Assembly: GCA_009599575.1 (NCBI GenBank) | Contig: VWND01000002.1 | Coordinates: 1,116,001-1,180,000, forward strand | DNA from: Blumeriella jaapii | Lineage: Eukaryota; Ascomycota; Leotiomycetes; Helotiales; Drepanopezizaceae | Length of the DNA stretch: 64,000 nt | Reading direction: 5' to 3' | Shown: positions 35,969 through 47,171 of the stretch, one piece after another | How positions within the stretch are numbered: the first letter of the stretch is position 1 | Layout: the number at the start of each line of letters is the position of its first letter | Notes under the pieces: model-generated | Database searches by the model: none | What the model was told of the DNA's origin: nothing | The model's input: the letters and a program-made list of their open reading frames with translations, nothing else | Position numbers and translations under genes: made by a program

Positions 35969-38391
35969 TCAGAACTGCGACTCCCTGATCTTCCCAACTC
36001 TATTCCTAATGTCATACTCCACCCACTTCGCTACGCCTCTCCGCCCGGGAGCCACGATACTTCCCGGATTCATAACGTGGCACCCTTCGTACGTGACACA
36101 GAATGCAGGGGCCTCCGTATCCGCCAGAACCATTGCCGTAGGCAGCGGATATACCTGCAAGGCACTCGCGTAATCCCATAGCACGGGACGGATCGCCATC
36201 CCGAACGGAGAGAGGTATCCCTGGTCGAGGATCGTCTTGACGAGTTTGCGCGCTGCGTGTAGGTCGCTGGATACGGTCTCGTCCTCCATGGGCTGCGGCA
36301 TGTGAGATTCGGCGGCGAGCACGTCGGCATCGACCTCCATGTCCGGAGCTGCGGGCGGAGGCGTGTGAGGGTGTCCATGGCGTCGTCTTCGTCTTCTGCT
36401 CGAGCCGCAGTCGAGGAGGAGAATTTGATCGCGGTGCGGCGCAGACGGCTGCTCATGTTATCTCTGAGCAGGATGATCTCGTGCGTCGGGCCGAAGAGCG
36501 AGAGGCGCGAGGGATTGCTTGTCCAGATCGCTTCGCCGTCCGTCTTCTTGCCGCGCTCTTTCTCGGCTTCTGCGTTGGCGATTGCGAAGACTCGCTTGAT
36601 GCGTGAGGTAAACATGTCTGGCACGCTTTTTCTCGGTAAGGGTGTCGCGGCTCCCGCTGAGAACGAGGAGGCCCAGCCATCGTTGTCACCGGGTACAAAG
36701 ATGAATGTTGCGGCTTGCAAGAGGGTTGGGAAGTCGGAGAGGGTTTGAGCCAGGCCGTCGAAGTACTCTTTGTACTCTATGCTGCCGCCGCTGCCCCCTC
36801 GCGCCATAACAGCGTGCTGGACGAAGTTTCCCATAAGGACGAACGTCATGGGCGTGTCTTCTTCTGGCTCCGCTGCGTAGAGTCCGAGGACCTTTTTCAG
36901 GGCTTGGAGTGTACGTGGTTGATCCAGGTTTACCTCTCCGATGATGATCATTCGTCCGTTCCCCCCTAGAGCGTCTTCCACAGACGATGGACGGAGGAGC
37001 CTCTGCTCCAGCTTTCTCATCTTGGATCCTACAGCTCGCTCGCTACCTACCCCTAGGAAGTCAACCCATCCGAATCCACCACCTGCGGTCAGGCCTCCCT
37101 CGCCATCGGCACCAGTAAGTCCTAGAGTGACTTGCCTTCTCTCGCAAGGTGGCCCACCGATGAAGAATCCGACAAATTTGCCACCAATGGTCCCCCCTAC
37201 ACCACCTACTCCTCCTAGGCCACTTCCAGCGCTCTGGTCTTCTTCCTCGTACGTTCCGTCGACTAGCACAATCATCCCAGGTACAAACCAAGCCCCGTCT
37301 TCAGGAATGGGCTTAGCATGAGTAAGATCCAGAGCGATGCTTCCTGACAGATCGTTGAGAGCTAGCGTTCCAGTCGGCGATATCGTCAAGAGTCCTAAGA
37401 GCATATGACTGGTGCCATTTCGGCCCAGAAGGTTTGCAATCGGTGTCAATTTGTAAGCTTGTTGAGTGTTCCCCAAAGTAGAAGAAGACCTTTTTAGCGA
37501 GGACTTGGAGGCATCAAAGGTTGGCGTCTGAAAAGACTCGTTTCTGAGAAGTCTCTGATGTATGAGGTTGTATCTGTTGCGAAAGACTTGGGTTTTATGT
37601 GAGGCTTGAGGTAGAAGTGAAGGTTTCGTTGTGTCTCTAGAATTAAGTTAGCGCCAGCATAACTCATCCAGTAGGAGGGTTCCAAACCTGTCGAAATGCT
37701 TCTTTCCAACGTTGTACACCAATCGAGGTTGCTCAAAAGCATCAATGACCTTAAGCCATTTACGAGGATCCCTCAGACCCTCATCTTCTTCATCCTGCAC
37801 ATCCAATGTCGACTGGCCCAGGCTCGACTGGCTATCTTCTCTACTCAGCAGACTTGATCTTATCCCAAGCCTCGTTTGAGAAAGCTCGCCATTCTGTGAA
37901 GTCCCGAAAACCAAACTGTTCTGCCGGCTCAGCTCTCTTGAACCGACTATCCTCCCTCCAACCATGCTTCCTTCCAAAGTCTTCAGTATATCTTGGAGCT
38001 CGCTCTCATTTCCATCCACGATAACACCGCCGTTCCTGCTCTTCCAGCTCTTAGCCACCTCCTCTAGCACACGCTCTGCGAGCCCTTCCTCCCGCCATTC
38101 TGTCCCGCAATGCCTCCCAATAAATGTGGCTATGACTTGAAGCGCCGAGGACGTCAGGGTCAAGCTGTGCTTCTTGGTGAATGTTCTGAAAGCGAGGGGT
38201 CGTAGAGTTGCAGGAGGGAGTATGATCGGGAGAATGCTAGCTTTTACGACAGCTGGCGCATTAAAAGGCTGGATGGGATGCGCTGGTGTTCCGAAGGCCG
38301 GAGAGGACGATGGGATTGGATTCGCAGGCGTCGCTATTTGTTTGAAGAACGGTGCAGCTTTGGACCCTCCTTGGTTGTTGTGTTGAGACAT
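35969..38391 (-). CDS. DPB2: DNA polymerase epsilon subunit B, DPB2 (frame break)
   Basis: An essential non-catalytic subunit of the leading-strand polymerase that also links Pol epsilon to the GINS/CMG helicase. Exons 37688-38391 and 35969-37636. The start MSQHNNQGG is chosen because a preceding in-frame Met adds only leader-like sequence. Seen: an N-terminal helical region with AFRTFTKKHSLTLTSSALQVIATFIGRH, then the OB fold (GLLTISPTGTLALNDLSGSIALDL) and the inactive phosphoesterase domain (MIIIGEVNLD, FVLMGNFVQH, FIFVPGDNDGW). It ends NPGSIVAPGRRGVAKWVEYD. One base is missing in a CCC run (plus-strand GGG near 36368): DAMDTL and the PPPAAPDMEVDADVLAAESH part are in different frames. One added base gives 790 residues. 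Confidence 0.95.
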
Positions 38392-38728
38392 GATGAATGT
38401 TTGTATTGAGTGATCAAATGTTCGGTGGTAATATATTTCCACTAAGGCGTGAGACGCGAATTTACGTGTCTCGCGTTTAGGTACCGCGTCCAGAGTGCTT
38501 TCGCATCAAGACTTTCTCTTTCACATGAGAACCATTCACCTTCGAATCATTCACCTTCGAACCCATTCACCAGATAATCACTCGAACTGAGCCTGCGACA
38601 CCACTTTGAAGTCCAATACCTTCAACAACTCGACCTCTAGCTATCACCCATCGATCTCACCAACATCGACCAATGATGGCCGAACTCATCGAGCCACCCA
38701 CACTCTGTCAGAAGATTCCACCGCAGCA
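38392..38728. promoter_or_regulatory. Divergent DPB2 / NASP-type chaperone promoter with ACGCGA pair
   Basis: 337 bases separate the DPB2 start (minus) from the proposed histone-chaperone start (plus). Two ACGCGA hexamers occur in opposite orientation (38454-38459 on plus; 38471-38476 on minus), matching the core of the MluI cell-cycle box bound by MBF in yeasts. Near 38531-38573 there are direct repeats of CATTCACCTTCGAA (two full copies and a partial third) on the chaperone side. The function is inferred. Confidence 0.55.
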
Positions 38729-40182
38729 ATGGAGGTCTACAACTCAGTCAAAGTATCGCTCGCAGATCTCTGCGCCAAAGGCACCGCGCAATACGCGCAC
38801 AAGAACTTCGAGGAGGCTGCAGACCTGTTTGCGCGAGCTGCAGAGCTACAGGCTGAGCTCAACGGCGAGATGTCCCAGGACAATGCAGATGTTCTCTTCC
38901 TCTACGGCCGCTCCCTCTTCAAGGTTGGCCAGAGCAAGAGCGATGTTTTAGGTGGCAAGTCGGGCAGCGAGAAGAAAAAGCCGAGCGGAACTGCGAAGGC
39001 GAAGAAGGTTGAGGAGGAGCCCAAGACGGAGAGCGAGAAGATTTCGGAGGAGGGGGTTGCAATTGTCGCAGGTCAGAATGGCCAGAATGGAAGCAAGGAG
39101 GAGACTGTGGATGCGAAGAAGCCCTTGTTCCAGTTTACTGGCGATGAGAACTTTGAGGATTCGGACGAGGATGCGGAGGAGGGCGAGGGCGAAGCCGAGG
39201 AGGAGGAAGAAGATGATCTTGCTTCTGCATTTGAGGTTCTGGATCTGGCGCGAGTTCTTTTCACCAAGAAACTGGAGGAGCCAGAGGACGGCGAAGACAA
39301 GGGCAAAGGATCTGGCGATTCTCCGATGACAAGACACATCAACGAGCGACTGGCAGACATCCATGACTTGCTGGCGGAAATCTCTCTAGAGAACGAGAGG
39401 CATGTTCCACAATTTCCCATGCCTGATCTTTACTGACAGGCTCTAGATTCCCAGCTGCAGTCACCGATTTCAGATCCGCACTCGGCTACAAGGAAGCAAT
39501 GTACCCTGAAGAGTCCGAGATTATCGCCGAAGCCCATTTCAAGCTCTCGCTCGCTCTTGAGTTCGCCTCGATCACGGTGTCTAAGGACGAGGAGGGCAAG
39601 GAGACCACTACGGAGTCCGAGGCCCATCTGGACCAAGGCTTGAGGGACGAGGCCATCAAGGAGCTGGAGCTGGCTATCAAGAGCACCAAGCTCAAGCTGA
39701 CCAACAAGGAGGTCGAGCTTGCCGAGACGTCGTCTCCCGATGACAACGAGGTCACCCGCGCGCAGATCGTCGAGGTCAAGGAGATAGTCGCTGATATGGA
39801 GAACCGAGTAAGTCTGCCTGAACAAACGCCTAGCTATGTTTCCACCGAGCACCGCGCTGACTACCCGCCCACTTCCTAGCTCACTGAGTTGAAAGCCCCC
39901 ACGGTCGACGTGAAGGGGGAGTTGTTCGCCAGCATGGGAGCCCTCAACCCGGCGGGCGGCATCTTGGGCGCTGCGCTAGGCGAGTCTCCAGCCGACGCCA
40001 CCGCCCGCATCGAGGAGGCCAAGAAGTCCGCAAAGGATCTCTCGGGCCTCGTGCGCAAGAAGGCTAAAGCAGAGGAGCCTGCCAGTACGGCTGGGAAGCG
40101 CAAGGCGGAGGACGACGGGGTCGAGAGCGATAGTAAGAAGGTGAAGGTCGAAGGCGCTGAGGCTGAGGCGGGCACCGCTTGA
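38729..40182 (+). CDS. NASP/SHNi-TPR histone chaperone (Hif1/Sim3 type)
   Basis: A histone H3-H4 chaperone with interrupted TPRs. Exons 38729-39399, 39447-39807 and 39880-40182 give 444 residues. Seen: TPR1 (LCAKGTAQYAHKNFEEAADLFARAAELQ), then DNADVLFLYGRSLFKVGQ. A long Glu/Asp-rich interruption of TPR2 follows (about residues 120-190), then the rest of it (AFEVLDLARVLF). Next are LADIHDLLAEISLENERF, TDFRSALGYKEAMYP and EAHFKLSLALEFA, and a Lys-rich nuclear-localisation-like tail (KRKAEDD...KKVKVE). The first intron begins with GC (AG|GCATGT at 39400) and ends at 39446, a non-canonical GC-AG intron; no GT alternative gives the conserved RFPAAVTDF junction. The start could be upstream at 38606 in frame; 38729 is a cautious choice. 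Confidence 0.88.
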
Positions 40183-40880
40183 GGGGGAGCATCCAGTGGA
40201 CGGGTGAGGCGTCGGATAGCTAGCCTATGGACGGTGAAGATGCGCAATGGAATGGGAAATGGGACGGCTGGCGTTGAGATGAACGATTCTACTGGATATC
40301 AGGGGCGCGGATTTGCTGACTGGAAAGATGCATGCCGGGTCCGCTTCGTTATTTTAACGAGATGATGATACATTATTTGCGTCGTAAGACCCTCAAAATC
40401 GCAAGGAAAAAGCTTGAGCGTTCTTTCTCTTCTTGTTTCTTGTCCGTGGTGTTCGCTTGTGCCTTATCTTGTCACATTGCACCCCACCATGGAGAGTTAC
40501 CCGGTCGTTTCCATTGAGCGCGGTTTCACAGCCTTTTGTTTACTCGCTTCCCGTAACCGAGGCAAGAGTGGAGAGAGACATATACTGTACGTACACCCTA
40601 CAATCCGACACCCCACTGCAAAATGTACCCAACTATACAAGGTCTCCAAACACACTCTAGCAGCCCAATCAAGGTAAGTAAATCAAGGGTATAAAGCAAG
40701 CCGACCAGTATCTCCTTCCTCTGCCGTTCAGGGCCAATGCTCTCACCATCCCCTGATGATTCCTGACACGCAAAAGCAAGTCATACTACACACCCATCTG
40801 CACCTGCTACTGCTCTAGCTCTCCTCAGCAGAGATACCGGACTTTCTGTTTCTTTTCAAGAAGAGAGAGAGCGGAGCAAT
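40183..40880. other. Convergent 3' spacer
   Basis: This lies between the NASP-type gene (plus) and ARE2 (minus). Short open frames overlap one another without family resemblance. No gene was supported. Confidence 0.4.
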
Positions 40881-43473
40881 CTAGATGATCAAGTACAGAC
40901 TACACAATAGGCTCGGCCCTGTGAAGATGCCGATCCAGAAAAGGAGGTTCCCGAGCGTCGCCTTCCCCTTCAGCCATCGCGTGCGGCTCAGAGACACGAG
41001 TGGGAGCTGCAGCATCTGCATGAAGAGAAGGTAGCCGCGTAGTTTCTTGAAGATGCACCACATTACAAGCTCGTCTGTATGTAGACCACGGTTTAGTGGG
41101 ATGGAAAGTTTGGGGGAGGGGGGAGGAGTGACGTACGGATGCATGCACTCAGGAAGAAGGTAATAAGGGTTGCGGTCTTCTTGTTGACTTGCATCGTTGA
41201 GATGGAGGAGTGGTAGACGTGGCGAAGGAGAAATTGTGGACCTGCGTTCTTCCGTGTTAGCTTTTGCGCGTTGAACCAAAAAACAGGGTGGAGCGTACTG
41301 GTCTGTTCCAGTCTCGTGCGAATTGATCCCATGAAACGCTGTTCCACCAGTCTGCGTAAAAGCCGCGGTCGGCGAAGAAAGTGAGTTCGGCGAGAAGGTT
41401 AAGGATCAGTTCCCATATTAAGTACCAGGACTGGGTTGGTTAGTACGGTACATAGACTTGCAGGTATGGGATGGTGCCTTACGAGCATGTATTCGGTCAT
41501 GAACGGGAATAAGAGATCACTGAGGATCCATGGGAAGACTTTGAGTCGTTCAGCGAGAGGCATGCCGGCGTCTTTCATCTCGATAGTGCGGACAACGACT
41601 GGGTAGATGAAGGACTGACTGACGAGGTCCATGATAAGCTGCGAGTTCAACACATTAGCGGTTGTCGGACGTGGTTGCACCAGAGCGTATTTATCCCTTA
41701 CCAAGACTCCAAACACCGCAACGGTCTTCTCTGCGACATAATACCAATCTCTCCTTTCTGATCTAGGATACTCAAGCTCATAAACGAGCGTAGGGAGCAC
41801 AATGTATTCGTAGTGGTTCGCTACTGTCAAGTTTTCGGGGTACGAATTGCTCCCATTAGTCGATTTGCCCTTCAAATCTTCGGATAAGGCATCAATCTCC
41901 CACTTGATGATGCGCTCGAAGGTAAGGATCTGGTCAACGTCAAGAGGCTCGCCAGACTCGATAGCTGCAGCGACTTCTTTTAGATTTGCTTCCCCACTAT
42001 CTATGGAATTCCGGTACTGCCGACGCTGATTTAGGTCGGATGCAGTGGGTCGGTGATCCAGGTATGATGTTGATAAGGAGGACACCTTTGGTGTCGTTGC
42101 TGAGGGTGTTTGCACAGGCTTGGTGTTGTCTAGCTGCTTGAGCTTACACTGGAGCATTGCTCTGAACTTATAGTTTTCAGAGAGATGGCCATTGTCTTGG
42201 AACGATTAGCGACGCCTTTTTCTGGATCCATGCCAATCCTAAGATGCTCAATACTCACAGAATGCATATGAATGCTGCTTCATCAGCATCACAAGACCAT
42301 GTAGCATAAAAAACACAGTATGGGTCCATGGCCACTCCCGAAACAGAGTCCAACCAAGAACAGCCACAATGTAAACAACTTCCCACACCTGACCACATGT
42401 TATTTGCAGAACTGGGAGCATTGGAAAGAAAGAAACTTACACTCTGAATGATCCATCCTTCCCTGTTCCAGCTAATGACTCCGGATTTGATAAGCTTCTG
42501 CAAGATCAGTCCAAAACCGGTTGCTCCACACATCACTCCGTCCGAGATACCCAGAACCATAACATCACGATGGAACATGAGTCCAGCGATCTCATTTGAG
42601 CCCAAGATATTTCCGTACTTGGCCCAATTTTCGGCTGCAAGTCTGAAACAGTCTACAAATCAAGCAGTCAGTAGATATCGGGGGACAGGCAACTCTTTGG
42701 CTACGATTGCGGTGGTTGGGCAAAATGCTCCATGGGATGGGTTCATTTGGGTCCTAACAGAAGAGGTTCGCTTACAAACAGCCGTTCCAAGCCAGAACAA
42801 GGTAAAGAACCCATGAAAAGGCGATTCCGCACTGAGAGTGTTCAGGCGATCAAAAGCCGTAAATTGGCGAGTAAATACCAAATCACTGAACTTCTTCTTC
42901 CTCTTTTTCTCCGGATTTGATGCCTAGCAAGCGTTAGCACGTCACATTCACCACAGCGAGAGCCAAATTTACTCTTTCAATTCCCAACTTCAGAATCTCC
43001 CGCAACGCGGCGTCATCAGCCGTCAAAATATACCTTCCCTTCTCCTTCAACTTGTTAAGCGTGACCGGAATGCTCGTCAATCTTGGCGGCATCGGCTTAG
43101 ACTTTGCGACTGTCTCGATATCCTCGTACGTCCTACTTCCATTGGCCAGAATGCCAGAGTCTCCCGAAGATTTCTCGCTCTCGTCAAATCCGCCACCCTT
43201 TCCACCGACAATGACTGCAGTGGGATCATGTTTCAAGGCATCGTAGTCTTCTTCGGAACTTTCCGGCGTCGTATATCCAGAGTTCTGTGATCGGCCTACA
43301 GCCTTCAAAGCTGATTTTAACGACCGTGGCGGATTTGAGATGCTGGGACGTGAGTAGTTCGGATCGGCTGAGAGAGAAGCGATACCATTTGAATCCAGCT
43401 GTCCGACTAATTGGTGGACGTCCTCGATTGACGAGGGCTGTCTCGGCTCTGTTAGTGGCGGATTCGTACTCAT
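40881..43473 (-). CDS. ARE2: Sterol O-acyltransferase ARE2/ACAT (frame break)
   Basis: An ER membrane-bound MBOAT enzyme that esterifies ergosterol with acyl-CoA for storage in lipid droplets. Nine exons: 42973-43473, 42776-42923, 42441-42652, 42259-42388, 41702-42195, 41483-41638, 41299-41430, 41137-41241 and 40881-41074. Seen: a soluble Ser/Pro-rich N-terminus, several hydrophobic helices, HSYAFYNGHLSENYK, YELEYPRSERRDWYYV and the substrate motif GFYADWWNSVSWDQFARDWN. The catalytic His is in HELVMWC, its codon split by the last intron. One base is missing near 41228-41236, just after the DWN exon, where NFLLRHVYHSS must be read in a shifted frame. One added base yields about 690 residues. 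Confidence 0.95.
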
Positions 43474-44747
43474 TTTGAGCTAATCTGCTATTCAGCAATT
43501 GTAGAAGTCCAAGATACTGATACCAAATCCTCACGAAAATGTTTCCGAGGTGTGATTGCGAGTGGCGGTAAGCAGACGTAGGCAGCTTTCCGTGCAACTG
43601 CTCAGATCCGATAACTGCTCGGCTAACTGATTTGTTTTCTTTCGGTTTTTCCTCCTACAGGTTGTCAAAATCATGAATGTTACTTGATCAGACTGGGCGG
43701 GCGCAGTATCCATCTTCATGGAAGCTGATGCCTCATGTAAAACAGTAGATGTGGTGGCTTACAGAACTGGCTATGTACCTTCGAGACGGGACGGTTGCTC
43801 GCAAGCTGAGCTACACTCCAAATGCAAGGTTGTATGAAGTTCGAGGCCTGGCCTGGTGTTCTGGTGTTGTGCAGCCGTCCTAGGTAACTATCATCTTTCA
43901 CGAAGTTGGTGGCAACATAAGCCGGACGATGTCAGAAGCCTCTTAGAAGATCTATGGGTGACGAAATGACAGGTAACAAGACGCCTGTATGTGTGATGAT
44001 ATCTGACTTCTGTAGGTGATGTACTTTCGTATGTACGTGGCAGCGAATGTTTGTCTTCGTTGGTCTGATCAAGTGATGCCTGTATACGAAGTCTGTATGT
44101 CGCTTGGCTCGGAAAGCTCGAATAACCGCGATCTTAACGGAAGAGCCTCGGTCCGAGACCCGAGCAGCAGCGAAGGCGATCGGGATAGAGAGTTTTCTTT
44201 GCCAAAGTTGCACACGGAGACGAATGAAGTCAAAGTGTGCGGATCTGCACAGGCATCGAGACAAATACTGTACTGCACATACAGTTGGGCTGTTGGCTCT
44301 GGATCTGACGTCATTGGCGCTGTCGATCGATTTTCTTTTTTTCTTTTTTCTTTTCCCTTTTTCCTACAGTACTGTACTACGTACAGTTCAGCACCGATAC
44401 CCGAGGCTCACGAATCTCGAAAGTCAACAAAGCCTTGGACCTTTCGCTCTCGCAGCATCTTGTGTGTCTGGCGTGGTACAGTAAATACTGTACATACTGT
44501 AAAACATGAAGAGACAGGCTTTCATGTCTGATCGATCGCTCTGCTGGACTCGATGCGATATCCTGATATCCGGGACAGCCGCTGTCGTCGCATTGCTCGT
44601 CAAATCGGATTTCGAGACGGCTTCTTGAAGAAACCTACATACATAGAAGGGAAAGAATCGAACGTTGGTGTATGGTATCTCAAAATTGGCCCTCAAACTC
44701 CCCGCCCTCCACTCCTCCACTCCGAAAACCCTCAAACCCTCAAACCC
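43474..44747. other. Spacer upstream of ARE2
   Basis: This contains a T/C-rich tract (about 44330-44364) followed at once by CAGTACTGTAC, and another CAGTAAATACTGTACATACTGTA cluster split over 44478-44503. No protein resemblance was found in the open frames. Confidence 0.45.
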
Positions 44748-45825
44748 TCAACTCCTGAGAAGTCCTGCCCTGAGCAAAGCTGCCCACTCACCCCCCATGC
44801 TTCCCGCAACATACTCTCCCGTCCGCCCCTCCCCATCCCGCAGCGCTCTGATATCCACACCCTCCGCGGTTCCTCGGTAGACCTGCAAACTCTCCGCAGC
44901 CTGGACAACCTCCCCGGGAAACACATGATTTGGGAGCCCAGAAGCAAGCCACAGTAACAGCCACACAGCTTCTTGCTGCGATCTCTCGATAGCGACGTGC
45001 AAGCCCGTCTTCATGCTGTCCAAAGGATCTTGGTAGCGTAGGAGGGTGGAGGGTGACATGTCACCTTCGTCTGGGTCATCTTCGAGGGCATTCAGAAGTT
45101 CCACGATGCCTGCTACGTCGCCTTCGGCACACATTGCTACATATCCGATTAAAACACACTTCAAGCGGGGTGATGAAAATCGAGGGTGGCGAGAAAGAAC
45201 CTACTCATGAAAGCCCGGGCAGGCCTTGCAGCAGGATTGGCATTCAGATACGCCTCTTCAGTGATCAGAGGGAGGATGTCAAGGTTCTCTTGGATACCGC
45301 CTTCATTGTGGTATCTGACCAAGATGAGAGGCTGGGGGCTTGCTGGGGGAAGGGCGTGATTTGTTGCGGAGGGACCTGGAGCTGTGGTTACAATCGAGCG
45401 TTGGCAGGATGGACAGGCCAGGTCGAGGGCAATCTGTAGAGATTCGTCGAGAAGACATTGCCTGTCTTTTCTGTTAGCGTCTATGTCTTGGGCAAATTGG
45501 GCGTTGAGAACAAATGAGCATCCGGTGTGATCTCGAGAGATATCTGGAGATACTCTTGATTTCAAGCGTGATATCGAAGATGAACTCCACACGTGGTAGA
45601 AAAACAAGGCCAGCAGAGTCTCGTCACCCATACTTGTTTGCAGTGCCGAAGCATATGTAAAGAACACAGCTAGAAGCATTCAACATACCAATGGAAGTGA
45701 CATCCGCACTGCAGAAGCAGGTCATCGGGCGCTGAAGAGGCTTGGCCGACAGACGGCGACTCGTCGAAGGACTCTGCGTCAAGTTCGATTACGAGCTGCT
45801 GCTCGCAAATCCTGCATTTCGACAT
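44748..45825 (-). CDS. RING-like zinc-finger protein with ankyrin-like tail
   Basis: Three exons (45689-45825, 45205-45461, 44748-45136) sum exactly to 260 residues. The N-terminus MSKCRICEQQLVIELD opens a cysteine/histidine pattern. C-x2-C comes first, then, after about 30 residues, CGCHFHWQC, then ACPSCQRS: a RING-type cross-brace arrangement suggestive of an E3 ubiquitin ligase or related zinc fold. The C-terminal half (MCAEGDVAGIVELLNAL and MKTGLHVAIERSQQEAVWLLLWLASG) looks like two degenerate ankyrin repeats. I do not recognise an orthologue with known function. The two introns fall in the middle of codons and preserve all metal-ligand residues. Confidence 0.75.
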
Positions 45826-46183
45826 CTTCACTGCATTCCGCGCTTCGTAGGGTTTTTCGTCAGTTTCTCGGGCGTTGTGGTGAGGTTGTGTCGATTCTTG
45901 AACTGTCTGGGCAATTTATTTCGCGAGATTTTCTCTTTAGTCCGACGCGAAAATCAACAACAACGTCAAGCGATCGGATGCTCGAGTATTGGCGCCCTTC
46001 AACTACAATATCTAGTGATGCGCTCTACTTTAGCCGCTTCACTTTTGATTTAATTCGCTCCATGCATCATGTCTGTTGTCTACGTCTCTCTCTCGATGAC
46101 TTCCTACAACAACTTCCTACAACAACGGAGTCCAGACCAGCTACCAAGATTCGCCAGATGTCTCGCAATACCGCCCCTTGCAC
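45826..46183. other. Spacer with no supported gene
   Basis: This is the 5' region of the RING-like gene and the 3' region of the thioesterase gene, both minus strand. It shows a repeated CTACAACAACTTC (46105-46130). Nothing coding was supported. Confidence 0.4.
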
Positions 46184-46648
46184 TTATGGCTTTGGCACTG
46201 CCGGATTCGACTGCGAAATGTACTTCGTGTGAGACGCCGTCGCCACCATCGGCCCCGGCTTGCCATCAACCAGCTTGATAATCCTGATAGTCGTGAACGC
46301 CATCGACCTTCCCACCTTGTTAGCCAGCGCCTCGATCTCGATCGTGTCCCCAACGTTCGCAGTTCCCATATACGTGACGTGGATATCCACGCTCGCTCCA
46401 GTCTTCTCCATGCCGTGGGTCGCAATAGCCAAGCCTCCACTCCAGTCCACCAGGCTCGCGCTCACAGCTCCGTGTATGGTGCCTCTTGAATTGACGTGGT
46501 TTGGTCCGAGGGTTAGACGAGCCGTGATGCTTCCTTTGGTTGCGCAGATAATCTCGACGTCGGAGAGGAGGAAGTCGTAGATAGGGCTGGCCCCCCGCAT
46601 ACGCTCCCACACACCCTTGACATGTTCGAGTTCGGTGGACGAGGCCAT
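46184..46648 (-). CDS. Hotdog-fold thioesterase (PaaI/ACOT13-like)
   Basis: A single-exon gene of 154 residues from MASSTELEHV. The hotdog domain is complete: GSITARLTLGPNHVNSRGTIHGAVSASLVDWSGGLAI carries the HG...D signature of the 4HBT/PaaI group, followed by SVDIHVTYMGTANVGDTIEIEA and TTIRIIKLVDGKPGPMVATASHT. This family hydrolyses acyl-CoA thioesters; the chain length or aromatic substrate is not evident. An in-frame Met at 46744 would add 32 residues (MYRTLSAAFMRSILL...) that could act as a weak mitochondrial presequence, so the start is open. It is divergent from fimbrin. Confidence 0.88.
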   Translation of the reverse strand: MASSTELEHVKGVWERMRGASPIYDFLLSDVEIICATKGSITARLTLGPNHVNSRGTIHGAVSASLVDWSGGLAIATHGMEKTGASVDIHVTYMGTANVGDTIEIEALANKVGRSMAFTTIRIIKLVDGKPGPMVATASHTKYISQSNPAVPKP

Positions 46649-47171
46649 GGCGAAGCTTGCGTAGACGTCGACGGACTGACTGTCACCACCGCGTCCTGTC
46701 AGCAGAATCGATCGCATGAAGGCAGCAGAAAGGGTGCGATACACACCAGCGAGGATGCTCCACGGTGGCAGGGTTTGTTCGCCGGCGCCTGAAGTTAGAA
46801 TTCATCATGACTTACGTGGGTGCTCGCGTCGATGCCCAGTGGCGGGCCGAGCGCGGGGTGGAGGAGTTGACGAGACGAAGCCTCACCCAAAACCCATACT
46901 GTTCTGTACTGTAGCATCTTTCACCCTCAGCCCTCTTTTCTCTCCGCAAGCAAAGCCAGCCGCCGACTGCACCTCCGCCACCCAGTCGCCATAGCCGGAG
47001 ACTCGAGAAAAACAGCATATGCCACAGGCGACCCCGAACCTGTCGAGATCGCGGATTTACTGTGCGTCGACAAGGCTTTGAGCTTGTCAAACTACCCCTC
47101 TATTGGCCTTTCGAACGGACATTTGGCCAACACAATAGCCCTTGGCGCTCTCCGTGATTGAGCCTGCCACC
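46649..47171. promoter_or_regulatory. Divergent spacer thioesterase / fimbrin
   Basis: 523 bases that should hold both promoters. No specific site was recognised; the CTCCGTGATTGAGCCTGCCACC sequence just before 47172 is probably the fimbrin leader. Confidence 0.4.

Noticed and set aside
35894..36181. Plus-strand open frames over the DPB2 3' end
   Set aside because: Shadow of the DPB2 C-terminus, which carries the conserved NPGSI motif on the minus strand.
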